DNA from: Centroberyx gerrardi
Taxonomy: Eukaryota > Chordata > Actinopteri > Beryciformes > Berycidae
Direction: 5' to 3'
Assembly (NCBI RefSeq): GCF_048128805.1
Contig: NC_136010.1
Location: 28,507,980 to 28,571,979 of the forward strand
Length of the DNA stretch: 64,000 bases
Positions 23,325-35,555 of this stretch are shown piece after piece; the first letter of the stretch is position 1; each line of letters begins with the position of its first letter. Under the pieces are notes generated by a model, which saw only the letters and a program-made list of their open reading frames with translations, was not told the origin of the DNA and did not search any database. Made by a program: the position numbers and the translations under genes.

Positions 23325-26300
23325 ATACAATGCAGCATCTACACCAAGTCCAAGGGCTTTTCAAACAAAACAACAAATAAAAGTTAGTAAGAGAAATACA
23401 ACAATAAAATAGGCAGAAATATTTTTTTTTCCATGTGAGTCTTTGTATGAAATTACAGCGTATCTGAATGTAAAGAAGGAACTTACATCTTCGTTTCTCA
23501 TCCCAAACAAGGTGCCATAGTTGGTAGGGTAACCCACGAACCTATCACCGACAGACAAATAACAAATACTGAGTCTGAATTTCATTTTTCTAATAACTGG
23601 TTCTAATGAGGAAAAGCCATTGCATGTGGTATAACTGAATTCTGTCTCACCTTCCCTTAAAAAAAGCCACATAGAAGGGAGAGGAGTAGAAGTTGACAAA
23701 CTGGAAGACGAACACCTTGAAGATGAAGGCGTCTTCGTACTGGGTTTGTGTTCTGTGCATCTCTGCCACATACAGAGAAAACACTGGTGTTATATTCACT
23801 GAAATAAATATTACTGTATTTCTGTGTTCAGTCGACGGTGGTGTAAAAGCATGCAAAGTCAATGGAAAGAGGGAAACAATGAAATGAACACCACTTCACT
23901 CTGGGCGGCGTGAATTGAGGCAACGAGGCGTTTGCTCAAGCTGAAGTTTTTTCTACTTAACCTGACACAGTGAAGCAAAAGCCAATCAGCTTCAAGCAGT
24001 TCAGCTAACTATCACCGTCTTAATACATCTGATTACATACTAGCTAAAGTATCTAGGAGAAGCTAGCATTAGTAGTAGAAAGTAGTCACATGTTAACAGT
24101 AATATCGCTTGCTAGCAGGTTAGCTAGCTAACAGTTTGTTCAGGTTAACTGAGCTGACTCTTCCCAAGCTACAGCTCACAGTGTTTTGGAGTAGAGACTA
24201 GGGCTAAAGACAAGACAGTTTACTGTGTCACAGTAACCTACATTTGCAAACAAATCCACCTTTTCACACTATTCACTTACTTAGAACATTATTGCATTGA
24301 TGTACACCCACACCACAGCTATCTTTTTTAGATATCTTTCTTTTGTTAGCCTGGTTGCTATATATTTAGTCATTATTTGCACACAGTCAGTTTTCCACTG
24401 GACCTCCATGATGGAGCCAGACGTGGCTGCAAAGCCACTACAGAAAGACGTCAACTGAAACCACTAATCATAATGGCTGGGACTACTGCCCTGCTACTTT
24501 CTGTTGTGTCATCAAATCTGCTTGTATGTCGTCATGCCGCTTGCATGCTGCTTTTTTCCCCCGATCAAACTCAAGCAAGTAAAATAAGGTGAAATTTTGC
24601 ATCAATTTGCTTTGTTTTGCACCTAAGGTAAAAAAGTGGCACACTCTGGAGTGTGTTTACTGTTGGTGTCACAGAGAGATCTTTCCTCCCTGAGCCTGGG
24701 AATAAATTCAAGGACCTTGTCTACTCCCTGGGAGTTTCAGTTTATAGTTTGTGGATCTATTGAGGCTGGACGCAGCAAAGAGCAGCGTCGCTTCTTACCC
24801 CATTTAGTGAGCTGCTCGGCTAATGCAGTGTACACCTGGCCCATCAGCAGGATCAGCCCCAGATTCACCATGCTGCCGGAGATATTGGCTATGTTCCCTG
24901 CCTGGGGAGGACATTGCACACACACACAACACACACACAGTACAAGGGATATGTGTATAGCACATACAAATCTACAGGTATGAAGACATTTTATCCCCTG
25001 TATATCCCTATGAAGGGATAAGAGATGCGATGTACCTGTGTACGCAGGACAGGACTCCCAGTGTGGAACATCATCATGCTGATGATCCCGCGGTACATGA
25101 TCACCGTCACCAGGAAGATCAACACCACACACAGCTGAGACAGGACACACATGGATATTGGGTAAAAAGATTAGAATTGATTGACTTTTATCTTGGGAAA
25201 AACAATAGAGAAATGCATGATTAAGACCTATATATGACAAATATACACTTTAAAAGCAGCCTCCCAGGCAATATTAGGGTTAGTAATATTAAGCAATATT
25301 AAGAAAGCAATATTAAGAAAGTGCTGACATTTCTAAATAAAAGGAACAGTCTGGAGAACAACAACAGCGAAATGACTAAAATGTAAGCATACGCTAACAT
25401 TCAGTTTGCTCCATATTAATTATCCCACTTCCTTTTGATTGGTGGCTTTTGTTTGAAACGTTGATTTGTAAAGTGAGACTATAGAAAATAATTGACTCCA
25501 TGGTGAAATCCTACCAGTTGACCACAATGCAACACACACCCAGCGTGATAAGCTAGATAGGCTTCAATCTCAGTCCCTCTAAAAGCTGATCCTTACAACA
25601 AGGTAATCCTGGATCCAGTGTATGGCTGAGATTATCTTCCATGTCTGGACCTGTGGGCACATGACCTGGATCCAGTTATTATTAGAAATGGATTCAATTA
25701 CCGTCGTAGGATTCGGTGATCTTAACACAAAGGATTAAGCCACAAGTGTAAACCCCACCCATCTTCCCCTCCAGGCTCACAGCAGTAAAAACTTAAAAGA
25801 CCTTGACTGATATGGACTCAGGCATGATAAATAAGATAGAATTTGATAAGGGTTTCTGAAGGTGGATACCAATATTTTTTTTTGGATTGAACCTGCCGAT
25901 TGCAGATATTTTGTGCCGATAGTCAAGATCTTTAAATTTGACCATATTCATGACAAACAATTCCAAACAATCACAAATACTCAGTGTTTCCTCCAGAATT
26001 ATATTCCTGGCAGGGTGGAAAAGCCTCTGAAACAGCATTTAGACCATGGGACACTAAAACTCTCCATGGAAACCAATTAGAATAAGATTTAACATAAGAA
26101 TAAGAGAACATAGGGGCTTCCTATAGAAGACCAGTATACAGTAATATTGATCAATTACACAATAAGAATGTAAACAATCATCACTGTCTTCATATTGGAG
26201 TTGTCTCGTCTTAAATCGACTTGTAATATTAGACTTAGACTTAGAATTAAAGGCCATTATCAGCAAATCAATATGTCGGTCTAACCCTAGAATACACAGG

Positions 26301-29300
26301 ACTTTTGGAGTTGTCAGAAAGGATAAACAGTGTCTCACCATAATAATGATGACCATGGTGCCGGTGAGCATGCGGGATAGCCTGGCCTTCTCTGGAAAGT
26401 AGGGCTCTTTGACCCCGGTGACTGGGTTGTGCTCCATAGCCGGGGCCATGGCTGCGAACTCTGGCCGAGGACGCTCCTGAGGGAACACCGTGATGAGGTC
26501 AGCATCCATGGACAGACTCCTTCCTGGCCTGCTAGCCTTCTTAACAACAACATACCTGAGAACACCAATGTGTAAAAGATGGCTAGTGTGGCCTGACATG
26601 CTCAGTGCTGAGAGAATCACTGTATGCGGACAATTACCAAAAGAAAAAGTCATGACCTATCTAGCAAGACAAAAAAAACGGTGGACATGGTGAGACCTCT
26701 TCTTCATGGAAGTCCATGCAGTCCCAGTGGTGAGCCAGGGTGGCCATCTTTCGTTTCCAGTACTCCAGGAAGGTGACGGCCCAGAAGGACATGAACACAC
26801 TGAAGAAGACTGTTCCTGGGTGGTCAAAGAGGTAGCCCATCTGCAACGAAGAGTGATAAGGTAGGCATTTTTGGAATAAATATCATCTTAAAGTCTTCCA
26901 AAAGTTCTCTCATTTTCATCTTTGTTGCTCTGTAAAGCACTTTGTGATGAACCTGTTCTGTTAAAAGCACTTTATAAATACATTTGACTTGACTCAATTT
27001 GACTAGAATGGTAGAAAATAACTTTACTCCACTGTAAAATCAAAGGTGTTTTTATCCGCCAAAGGTAAAAACCAGTATCAAATTTGACGTTGCTTCACTG
27101 GTACCAGCATTGTAAAGTTTCCATCAATACCAACAAATGATAGGAAATAATGTATTCTGTTGTAAAATTAAACATGCGATTCAAAAAAGTAGACACTGGG
27201 TTTATCAGAGTCAGATAATATCTAAGAACCTTCACATTATCACTGTATCAATGGGTGTCAAACAATGTTATTTATAATACGGATCTTCCTGGTTCAAATA
27301 AAGTTTCAGCGAAATGTTTTGAATAACTGAGGTTCATTACCTTGGCCATGGGGCAGATGTCGGACATGTTGTAGGGTTGGCAGGTGTTACAGAGAGGACA
27401 CATCAGGTAGCTGGCTCCACTGTTACAGATCTCCTTTCTGTCGACAGGCACACAAACACAGATGAGACACAGCTGGGAAAACACGTGTTTCAAACAAGAA
27501 TCACTTCTGATCTGGATAGAAAACATCTTTGGCCTGTTTCACACCTCTCCTGGGGGAGAGGTGTGAAAATAGAATACAATGATGCTGAAATCAGCTTGTT
27601 GGCAGGGAATAGAGCTGTTGTACTCGCTTTGATTCAAATTATTTATTCAGCGAGTTGCTGAAACCATGACTACACATCAGATCCAGCACACAAATAAAGC
27701 CTCAACTGACTCAGCGATGTCTATCCCCCCCTTATTTGCGTAATGGAGAGATTATTATCCACTAATTGTCCATTATCACATGAGACTGCTGCGGTTTATT
27801 GTCCCCGCAGATTGCTCTCCCATCTCCTCTCCAGCGATTGATGACTTTAATCGACAGTGTACACGAGTAATAAAATCTTTAAAGCTGGTTTCCCTCTCAA
27901 GATATTGTCTCATTTTCCAGTCTTCCTTTTTACTACTTTTTACTTTATGGCAAGAGACATTTACTGTCAGTGAAAGCAACGCCCAAAGACCCTCAGAGGA
28001 AGTCATGGTTAACAGGATGCCATGGAAACATACTGGTGAAATAGAAAACAATTGATGAAGCAATATTATCCGCTCCCCTCACCCTAAGGCACACAATCCA
28101 GCACCGCTATGTTAGTATAGTAGAACTCATTGGGGTAATACATAATGTATAATAAAGTGGGCACAGACATACCCCATGTGGATTGTACAATTAGGGGTTT
28201 TATTTTTATTCAGAGCAGTCTGTGCTGTAATATATTTGTAGCTCAAGCTGCAATTAACATAATTCCTGTCCTCCTGTGTTTTTCAAAGAAGAAAAGTAAA
28301 GGAAAGTAAAGGAATCCTTATTGGAATGGATTGCTATTCCCTTCTGCAGTATCATGATACGAATTATTCGTGATATTGTACCATATAAATTATTTCACTG
28401 TGGTTTTCATGGAGAAACATACATGTAACATGTAGTTAATGGATGGAGTTCTACTAGAAAATGAAAAAATAAGAGATTATAATTTCACCTATTTTTCAAG
28501 ATGGGAAAATTGGCCATTGGAATGAATGTCCTTTTTAAAAAAAACGGAAAAAAAAAACCCAAAACATTTTCTAGCAGGTATGGACTCACGCTGGTGTGTT
28601 GGTACCCATGGACATGATTCCTGACACAAAGACAAGGGTTCCCACCACTGCTGCTGGCAGCAGCCAGGCCGTGTAGAAGCCTGCAGAGACATAAACCTCC
28701 ATTACACCGTAGATCTCAATGAATGCAGTGGGGGTTGTGCATTTTATACTGCTGCACCGCTGTTTTATGCTGAAATGTGGTTGATGGAGAGGTGAGGGCG
28801 GCATCTGGTGGTTTCAGCATCCCAAGGTCTTTTAAGTGGTAATTCATTAATTCATTCAGTGCTCATTGCTGTGGTGTTTCTGCTCTGCACTTCCCAGAGA
28901 TCACCTGTCAATCAAACAGTGTGTCCAGTCTGTTTCCTTGGATTTTCTGTTGATGCAGTTTGAGTTTCTCTTTTCTTTGTCTGTTCAGCCATGGTGGCTA
29001 TCACTGCTCATGCTAACTACCCAGTTCTTCTTCTGTTTATTCCAAACAAACTGGAAACATAAAACGCATCACTTCCTGTGCACCAGAGGATTTTTCCCGG
29101 GAAAGAGCTACCAGACACCAGGTGTTTAGAACAGCAAATGTACAAGATTTGATGAACTGGATATAAGTTGAATCACTATTGTGTTATAGCAATCCAAGAT
29201 AGAGAGTAGCAAAACATATATATTTATATGAAAATGTTCTGGATTATTACTTTAAACTAATATAAATTCAGCAGGGTATAGAATTTTAGCTCACAGTTGG

Positions 29301-32300
29301 TAGTCAAATACATAGAAGAAACTTTATATCGTATCTAATATGTCTGAATAAGAATTGATACTTACCCAGCCAGGCAAAATAGAGCGCAATCTTCTCCCCA
29401 AAGTACTCTCTGATGTGGTCCAGGGGCTGGTACTTGTACCACTTGGACCAGCGGGCCCAGTAGTGGAAAATAACTTGCCTCTGGTTCAGCTCGTCAGGAC
29501 GGACCTCGTGTTTCGGAAGCTGAAAAGGACCCTACGAAAAATATACACACACTGATCAGACAGGCAAGCAGCAGCGCAACACAGGTTTCAGGTCACAAAA
29601 CACATCAGTGAAATATCTGACCTCGTGCAGGGGGAAAGCTGCTGTGTACGCGCCTTCATTTATCAGCCTGGCTATGCCGACCTCAGCCCTCTTCCTTTTG
29701 CCGTACACCGTCATGGACAGAATCTCATATACCTGCAATACAGGTACAGGTAGACAAACTGTCACTACATGCAACTTGAATGTCACTAAGTACATGCGTA
29801 GAAAGTCGTCTTACTCACAATTCGGTGTCTCTGCGTATTCGTGAAGTAAGTTTCACGATTGTCACAGCCAAGGAATCTGAGAGAGGAGAAAGAACAGCAG
29901 TAAACAGAACAATGTGATGGGTCTTGTCACAGTGCGCCATTCATTTATGGCCAGGCTTCATTTTTCAGCACATTGTTTACAGCAGTGATTCTCAACCTTT
30001 TTCATATCAAGGACCCCTAATTTAGTCCACATTATAGCCACACTAGGACCCCCATTTGATGAGATTTTGTCTCCCGGACCCAAATCTGAGAATATTTTTA
30101 TTGTTAGATATGATTTTGTCCAGAATTCCATGACTTTCTGTATTGTAGGTAGAGAGATAACAGTGAAACTATGATCAAAACAGTCATTCTTCTACATTCT
30201 CTAAGTGTTTTAACTTCTTGTAAATGAAATAATGTGAAGTTTAACAATTCATCAATTTGCTGGGGACCCCCTGGAACCCCCTCAAGGACCCCTGGTGGTC
30301 CCCGGACCCCACGTTGAGAACCACTGGTTTACAGCATCCATACGTTGTGGTCTAACATTTACCGAAGTTAACCAGAACTCACCTGCTCATCTTCGACTTG
30401 CGGAAGGCACATGTGTAATAGTCCAGCGGCCTGTTCGGCACGGACTCCGCCATTACGTTTGGTATGCATAGTCTCCTAAGTATCCGAGCGGATGTGTTGA
30501 AGTCTGGATTCGGTTGCGCCTGTGTGCCAGAACCACATTTTTTTGGACAATTCATTCGACAAGTAAAACATTATGTCATCAACATAGAGTATACAGCAGC
30601 TGCCACCACTAACCTGTAATGGTGCTCTGAGGCAGAGTTCCACAGCATAATACACTAGCACATCCCAGGGGGCGCTAAGTTTCAGATAGTGAATCGTTTT
30701 CTTCTCATTCGCCGTTTCCTCCTAGTGGAATGAATTAGAAAGGCAACATTGAGGAGTTGTTAATTAATAAGTCAACATAGAGATGGGGATTAATTAGGCA
30801 ACATAGAGACATTGGGGATTAATAAGGCAACATACTGTAGAGAAAACAACATAGAGACGAAGTGATGATGATGAGTTCATGATTCATAAGATGGATATCC
30901 TTTAAAGGTCTGTCATTTTACTCTTTTTTTAGCGATCTAACACAGTTCCCTGTGGTCTTTAAAAAACGTTTGTGAAGTGTAGAGCAAAAAAAAAACATGT
31001 AAATCCAGCTTTTGTAGTGTGTGTTGCAGCCTCTCAGTGTCTCCATTGTAAAGAACAGGCTTTTTTCTCTTTGTTGATTTTATGCTAATGAACCACTGTT
31101 CTAATTGGCTGTCTCTTCGGAAGGTCGGGCTTTCAGCTCTGATGAGAAAAAGCTAGAAAATGAGACTCGGTGAGTGGGAGTGGTCAAATACAGATCATCA
31201 GCCTTGAGTGATGTCACTAAGGGCTCCAAATTAAAACGGTTTACAGAATCACATGATTTTTAAATAAGGAAACTATGGCAAAATGGGAGGAGTTTCGGAT
31301 TTCGCATTTTCTCGGCTATTAGATGCGACAAAACGCTTACATACGGAAGGGCAAGGAAAAAACAGTTTTGTGACCTTTAATGTGATCTACCTTTTCCATG
31401 AGCAGTCCAGCACTCTGCAGATTCTGGATAAATTTGTCCCTCCACTGGGCCAGCTGAGCCTTTCGTCGCTCGGACCTGCTGGCCTCCTCGGCAGCCGCGG
31501 CCTCCCCCTCCTCACCGGTCGCCTCGGCCCGCCCCCGCCCTTTGCCGCGGCGTTTTCTCCGAGAGCGAACCTCCCACACCAACACAAAATCTGAGCCGAG
31601 ATTGACCACACGGATCCAAAAGGTTAGACTTTTGATCATCGGTCTGTGCGCTCAATACCGTGCAAGCTGCCGATATCTTACCTATTTTGGTTCTTCCGTC
31701 TCTGAAGTAATTCCCCAGCAGCGGGACTGGCTGCTTACTTCTTGTATCACAGTGAATGTAGATGGGGTCATCATCATCATCGCCGACCACATCTTCATCG
31801 CCAGCTGCAGCTGACAGCTATAAGTACCCATACAGTTTACTTATATTAGATCAGTGGTTCTCAACGTGGGGTCTGGGGACCACCAGGGGTCCTTGAGGGG
31901 TTTCCAAGGGGTCCCAAGCAAATTGATGAATTGTTAAACTTCATTATTTCATTTACAAGAAGTTAACACAACTAGAGAATGTAGAAGAATGACTGTTTTG
32001 ATCATAGTTTCACTGTTATCTCTCTACCTACAATACAGATGGTCATGGAATTCTGGACAAAATCATATCTAACAATAAAAATAAGCTCAGATTTGGGTCT
32101 GAGAGACAAAATCACATTAAATGGGGGTCCTAATGTGGCTATAATGTGGACTAAATTAGAAGTCCTTGATATGAAAAAGGTTGAGAATCACTGTATTAGA
32201 TGTTAGCAAAATCAGTAAATAATAACTGTGACAAAAAGATACTAAAAACTGTAGACAAACACGTTGTCTACTCACTTCCCTGCATATCCACCCACTGTAC

Positions 32301-32867
32301 AGTGATGATATTTAATTTCCTTTTGATGAGATTTAACTGTAAAATCCTTTGCCAATAGACAGCAGCATCATAAAAGCCTCCACTTTGCAATATTGATTTC
32401 AGATGCCATTACAACGAAAAGATGATAGACAAAAAGCTATTTATGATTGAGAACAATCTTTCAGATCAGGCTGAAATCAATAAGAGCGGAGAGAGCCTTG
32501 GGCAAATCGAAAATGTTTCGGTGGGTGTCAGATTTGGGGGGAAAAAAACCCTTGAAGATTTACTGCAACATCTCGGAGAAGTCAGTGAGGTGTGAAGGGA
32601 TGAGGCAGAGGACCGGGGGTTACGTCTGCTGTGTGAATGTGTAGCTATTTTCTGCATTTACAGCATGTGATCCATGTAAGAGAATGCACCGCTGCATGTG
32701 TATCTTGCATTGGAGAGCGGTATAACAGCGCTTACATATCTTGGTGGGATGAAACCCCCATTCTGCAGACTCCCGTAGCTGTCTGTGGCTTGGGCTTCAC
32801 CCCCGTAGTCCGGATCCAGCAGCACCTCTCTGTCTCCCATCAGCAGCTCGGAGCCCTTCCTCAGCAT
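18628..32867 (-). CDS. ano7: Anoctamin-7 (TMEM16G-like), 22 coding exons, terminal exon not found
   Basis: A TMEM16-family multi-pass membrane protein; family members are Ca2+-activated chloride channels or lipid scramblases, and the activity of ANO7 is not settled. Exons, 5' to 3' on the minus strand: 32736-32867, 31682-31817, 31391-31590, 30614-30721, 30383-30519, 29819-29876, 29622-29732, 29366-29531, 28590-28680, 27341-27437, 26697-26840, 26339-26476, 25036-25134, 24799-24901, 23651-23762, 23487-23541, 23179-23276, 21990-22126, 21036-21241, 20363-20499, 19712-19802, 18628-18759 (2688 nt, 896 codons, phase kept throughout). Diagnostic stretches: [15 protein letters not shown] (N-terminal anoctamin domain, about residues 80-95), [20 protein letters not shown] (first membrane segment, about 340-360), [14 protein letters not shown] (re-entrant region), CLIELAEQL, and [20 protein letters not shown] (E735 and D739, matching a conserved Ca2+-ligand pair). 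The start is the ATG at 32,865-32,867: it matches where human ANO7 similarity begins, and no in-frame ATG lies upstream. Intron 18 uses a GC donor. Human ANO7 is about 930 aa, so some 35 residues are missing. Confidence 0.95.
18890..19250. repeat. Dispersed repeat (copy 1)
   Basis: Shares phrases such as TCCCTGACTTCCCCATA, TTCCATGACCA and TGGGA with 21,330-21,562, in the same order, so the two are diverged copies of one interspersed element in ano7 introns. A 30-base internal direct duplication containing TAAGAATGTTCTTCCTTC lies at about 18,963-19,012. Confidence 0.6.
19437..19500 (+). repeat. LINE/SINE-type 3' tail
   Basis: Reads CTCTGGATGAGACAGAGTGT, then CAGCTAAATGCC, then AAATGTAAATG units. 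This closely resembles the 3' tail shared by many fish non-LTR elements. Only the tail is present. Confidence 0.5.
20590..20990. repeat. Dispersed repeat (inverted copy)
   Basis: Contains GTTTCAGAGGCTTTTCCACC, the reverse complement of the phrase at 13,433 and 26,017, flanked by similar TATCGG-rich sequence. It lies in an ano7 intron. Confidence 0.6.
21330..21562. repeat. Dispersed repeat (copy 2), followed by (AAC)n
   Basis: Diverged copy of the 18,890-19,250 element. An AAC trinucleotide run follows at 21,564-21,593. Confidence 0.6.
21564..21600. repeat. (AAC)n microsatellite
   Basis: About ten AAC units passing into AAT units. Confidence 0.9.
22890..23125. repeat. Dispersed repeat copy
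   Basis: Carries GTGGAAAAGCCTCTGAAA and the TATCAG/CCGATA-rich flanks seen in the other copies of this family. Lies in ano7 intron 17. Confidence 0.55.
23292..23323. repeat. (CA)n microsatellite next to an ano7 splice acceptor
   Basis: CA run starting about 15 bases upstream (in transcript terms) of the acceptor of the exon at 23,179-23,276. On the transcribed strand it forms a GU-rich tract next to the 3' splice site. Confidence 0.9.
25850..26290. repeat. Dispersed repeat copy
   Basis: One of the fullest copies: a CCGATTGCAGATATTTTG-type region, then GGTGGAAAAGCCTCTGAAAC, then ACACTAAAACTCTCCATGG, then TATGTCGGTCTAAC. In the intron between ano7 exons 12 and 13. Confidence 0.65.
26927..26995 (+). 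repeat. LINE/SINE-type 3' tail
   Basis: The pattern CTGTAAAGCACTTTGTGAT, then AAAGCACTTTATAAATA, is the conserved tail of L2-like LINEs and related SINEs in fish. Similar tails lie at about 36,950-36,995 and 48,163-48,222. Confidence 0.55.
28896..29255 (+). repeat. Dispersed repeat, copy A of a direct pair
   Basis: About 350 bp shared with 34,108-34,446 in the same orientation. Shared phrases include AGAGATCACCTGTCAATCAA, CAGCCATGGTGGCTATC and GAAAGAGCTACCAGACACCA. Copy A lies in the ano7 intron between exons 8 and 9. Confidence 0.8.
29983..30326. mobile_element. hAT (Charlie-like) MITE, copy 1
   Basis: Terminal inverted repeats CAGTGATTCTCAACC and GTTGAGAACCACTG, typical of the Charlie branch of hAT. 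A perfect 8-bp target duplication GTTTACAG lies at 29,975-29,982 and 30,327-30,334. It is 344 bp with no coding capacity and lies in the ano7 intron between exons 5 and 6. It is about 85-90% similar by eye to the copy at 31,852-32,193, in the opposite orientation. Confidence 0.9.
31852..32193. mobile_element. hAT (Charlie-like) MITE, copy 2, inverted to copy 1
   Basis: Begins CAGTGGTTCTCAACG and ends GGTTGAGAATCACTG, with the 8-bp duplication TATTAGAT at 31,844-31,851 and 32,194-32,201. It is 342 bp and lies in ano7 intron 1, starting only 35 bases beyond exon 2. Confidence 0.9.
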
Positions 32868-33150
32868 GAGGATTGGCGAGGATGAGGAAGCGGTTTCACA
32901 GTTAAGTCTGCTGTGGGACACACACACAACATACTGAGCATACACATGATTCTTTCGTACTGTAGACTGTATATGCACAGCTTCAGAAATCTCTGGTTAT
33001 TGCTCAAGTGTTTCAAAGATGATAGCATTTGGAGAAAGAGATCGAAGAGAAATAAAAAAAAAAGCTTGATACTGTACCTTTGCTGCTGCGAAAGTCTGGA
33101 TCTGTAGCAATCTGTGCTTCCCTTCCCCTCTACCACCTCTCTATATCTGC
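32868..33150 (-). promoter_or_regulatory. ano7: ano7 5' UTR and upstream exon
   Basis: The exon holding the start codon extends to 32,910, where the minus strand reads GTCCCACAG, a good acceptor. A matching donor (AAAG followed by GTACAG) lies at 33,077/33,078, so a 5'-untranslated exon probably runs from 33,078 to about 33,150 or beyond. The reading frame stays open through this exon but has no ATG before a stop near 33,205, which supports the start at 32,867. Confidence 0.6.
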
Positions 33151-33330
33151 ATCCCTCCAGCTCCTCTGCTCCACAGGGAGACGGCTGAATACCATAATGA
33201 ACCTAGCAAAGGGGCAAGTCGGCGCTTTGCTCCGATTTAAGCAGGAGGAAATCTACGTCGGTACATGCAGCGCACATCCCCGCATCATCAATAATGGAAT
33301 AGGCATTCAGTAGGCAGAGGATGGGCTGGG
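33151..33330 (-). promoter_or_regulatory. ano7: Probable ano7 promoter region
   Basis: Sequence immediately upstream of the inferred 5' exon. No clear TATA box at the right spacing was found, so the transcription start is not fixed. Confidence 0.35.
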
Positions 33331-34107
33331 AGGGGAAAATAAAGGGGGGGAGTTCTCACTAACATACTCGTTATGGGGATTAAATATGTTGGGAGGGGTC
33401 TTTTTGATCATAATGTGTATTCCCTGATCCATACATGCTTTGTTTTGGAACATAGACACAATACTCATCAATAATTAACACCATTACAAGAGAAACCCCA
33501 CCCCTCCAAGCATTAACGCCATTGTTTTGATGCATAGGCATGTTTGCGGGAGTCATATTGTACACTCTTTTGAATGCACTTGGATGGAGGGAGAGTGTGC
33601 AATATGAACAGATGAGGAAAGATGAATAACAGGAAAATCGGAGAGAAGGAGGAAGGAGGAAGATGTACTGTCGGGTGGAAGGAGCGTGAAATATTAAAAT
33701 TGCATAGGAAAGTGAGAAACTGTAGAGCGGGGGAAATGGAAGGGGGTTTTTTGGAGTAAATGAGGGAAATAGATGGCATGGTGTAAATGCCAGGACCATT
33801 TCATGGGTAGAAACGTGTTTTCTGGATAATTAAAAGATAGGAGCTTGTGAAGCACCACAAGGCTGCCGGTGATAGTCTGCATAAACCAAGTGAGGTGAAT
33901 TTTCAGTTCATTTCTGGACAGTATGCTTTGGAATGGAATTTTCTGATAACACAAATGTTTGTAACTAGGAATCAGGAAACTGAGGAAACGTCTTCATTTG
34001 AGATTAAGTGCAAAAGTTCAAGATTCAAGGACAGTGGAACGTTTGATTTTTGATCAAAGTGAAGGATCTGTATTAATAATGCCAGTTATTGCTTGAAGTG
34101 GTGTTGC

Positions 34108-34446
34108 AGAGATCACCTGTCAATCAAACAGTGTGGGCGGAGCTTGGATTTTCTGTTGATGCAGTTTGAGTTTCTTCTGTTCAGCCATGGTGGCTATCGC
34201 TGCCCATGCTAACTACCCAGTTCTTCTTCTTCTGTTTATTCCACACAAACCGGAAACGTAAAACGCATCACTTCCTGTGTACCACAGGATTTTTCCCAGG
34301 AAAGAGCTACCAGACACCAGCTGTTTAGAACAGCAAATGCAAAAGCTTTCATGAACTGGATATAGGTTGAATCATTATTGTGCTAATGCAATCAGAGATA
34401 GAGGGTAGACATTTATATGAAAATGTTGCAGATTATTACTTTAAAG
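34108..34446 (+). repeat. Dispersed repeat, copy B of a direct pair
   Basis: Same element as 28,896-29,255 in the same orientation, about 5.2 kb away, in the ano7-plekhm2 intergenic region. The ends coincide within a few bases, ending ATTATTACTTTAAA in both. Confidence 0.8.
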
Positions 34447-34612
34447 ATCTATGGACTTAAGATGGGAGCATGGAGAGTCTTGGGACTGTGGGTTTTGAAG
34501 GGTTTGGGTTAAACTTCCACCTTTAGGTTCTGGATAAGAGGGTGGGAGAAACTAGAATTTATGAATTTAAAGAATTCCCTTTTCAATTTTATAACCTCAC
34601 CTTTAAGATCAG

Positions 34613-34760
34613 CAGTTCTCAGGCCTAGAGTACTGCTGGTTTTCTGTCCTACCAGCTAGTTAATTGCAGTTAATTACATTCACCTGGTGTCCCAGGTGCA
34701 AATCAGTCCCTGATTAGATGACTGGGATGAAAACCAGCAGGACCCCTGAGGACCAGGAAT
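34613..34760. mobile_element. Short palindromic MITE-like element
   Basis: The ends are inverted: GTACTGCTGGTTTTC at left and GAAAACCAGCAGGACC at right. The interior GCAGTTAATTACATTCACC and CCAGGTGCAAATCAGTC are phrases I associate with a common fish interspersed element. Confidence 0.55.
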
Positions 34761-35555
34761 AAATTCAAAATAAAAGTCTCAAATAAATGAATTTTGAATA
34801 CTTTTATTATAATAGTGTATAAGTCTTCTTCACTTCCATTTTTTTGCCAGTCACTCCTTTTCTTTCTTCCACTCTTCTCTTTCCCTCGCAGTTTCCCACT
34901 GGCTTTGCCTAATTTCAACCTCGCGCCATTTTCCTCCGTCCATCTTGACTATCACCTGCCAATTTTTCTCTCAGTTCCCTGGACACTGTGTGATGACAAC
35001 AGACAATAGCTTCTTTCCTCTATTTTCTGTTCTAGCATTCTCACCTCTCCATATCTGAGACTGTCTGCACTTGCACTTGCATTCCTCCATTTCCATTCCT
35101 GCTGGGGATCAATGAGCCATTTCTCCACTTGCTCTCTAAAGCTCTTGAATCTCTCCTCCATCCATCAGCTCTTTTCTTGCACCACTCCTCTGAATAAGGA
35201 GTCAGAAAACTCCCTCCTATCATGAATGGCGATTCATGCTGTTCTGTGCAGAGAAATACAGCACAGGCAAGACGAAGAGTTAATGAAACCATGGTAACAA
35301 TATCTGTCTTTACAAGTATACCCAAGGTGACATTACTGTACAACTAAAAGGATTAGAAAAAATCTGAACAAAACCAGTGGTAACTCTTGTTGCCCTAGCA
35401 ACTAAAATGCTAAGATGAGCTTTTCACGAATATCAGAGGCTGTGAACATTACATGCTCTATCTATCTTTGTATCTTACTTACAACTTATTAAATATCTTG
35501 TTAATTTCTAGAAATGATGGTTAACACATTTGCAATTTCAACCTTGGCAATCTTA

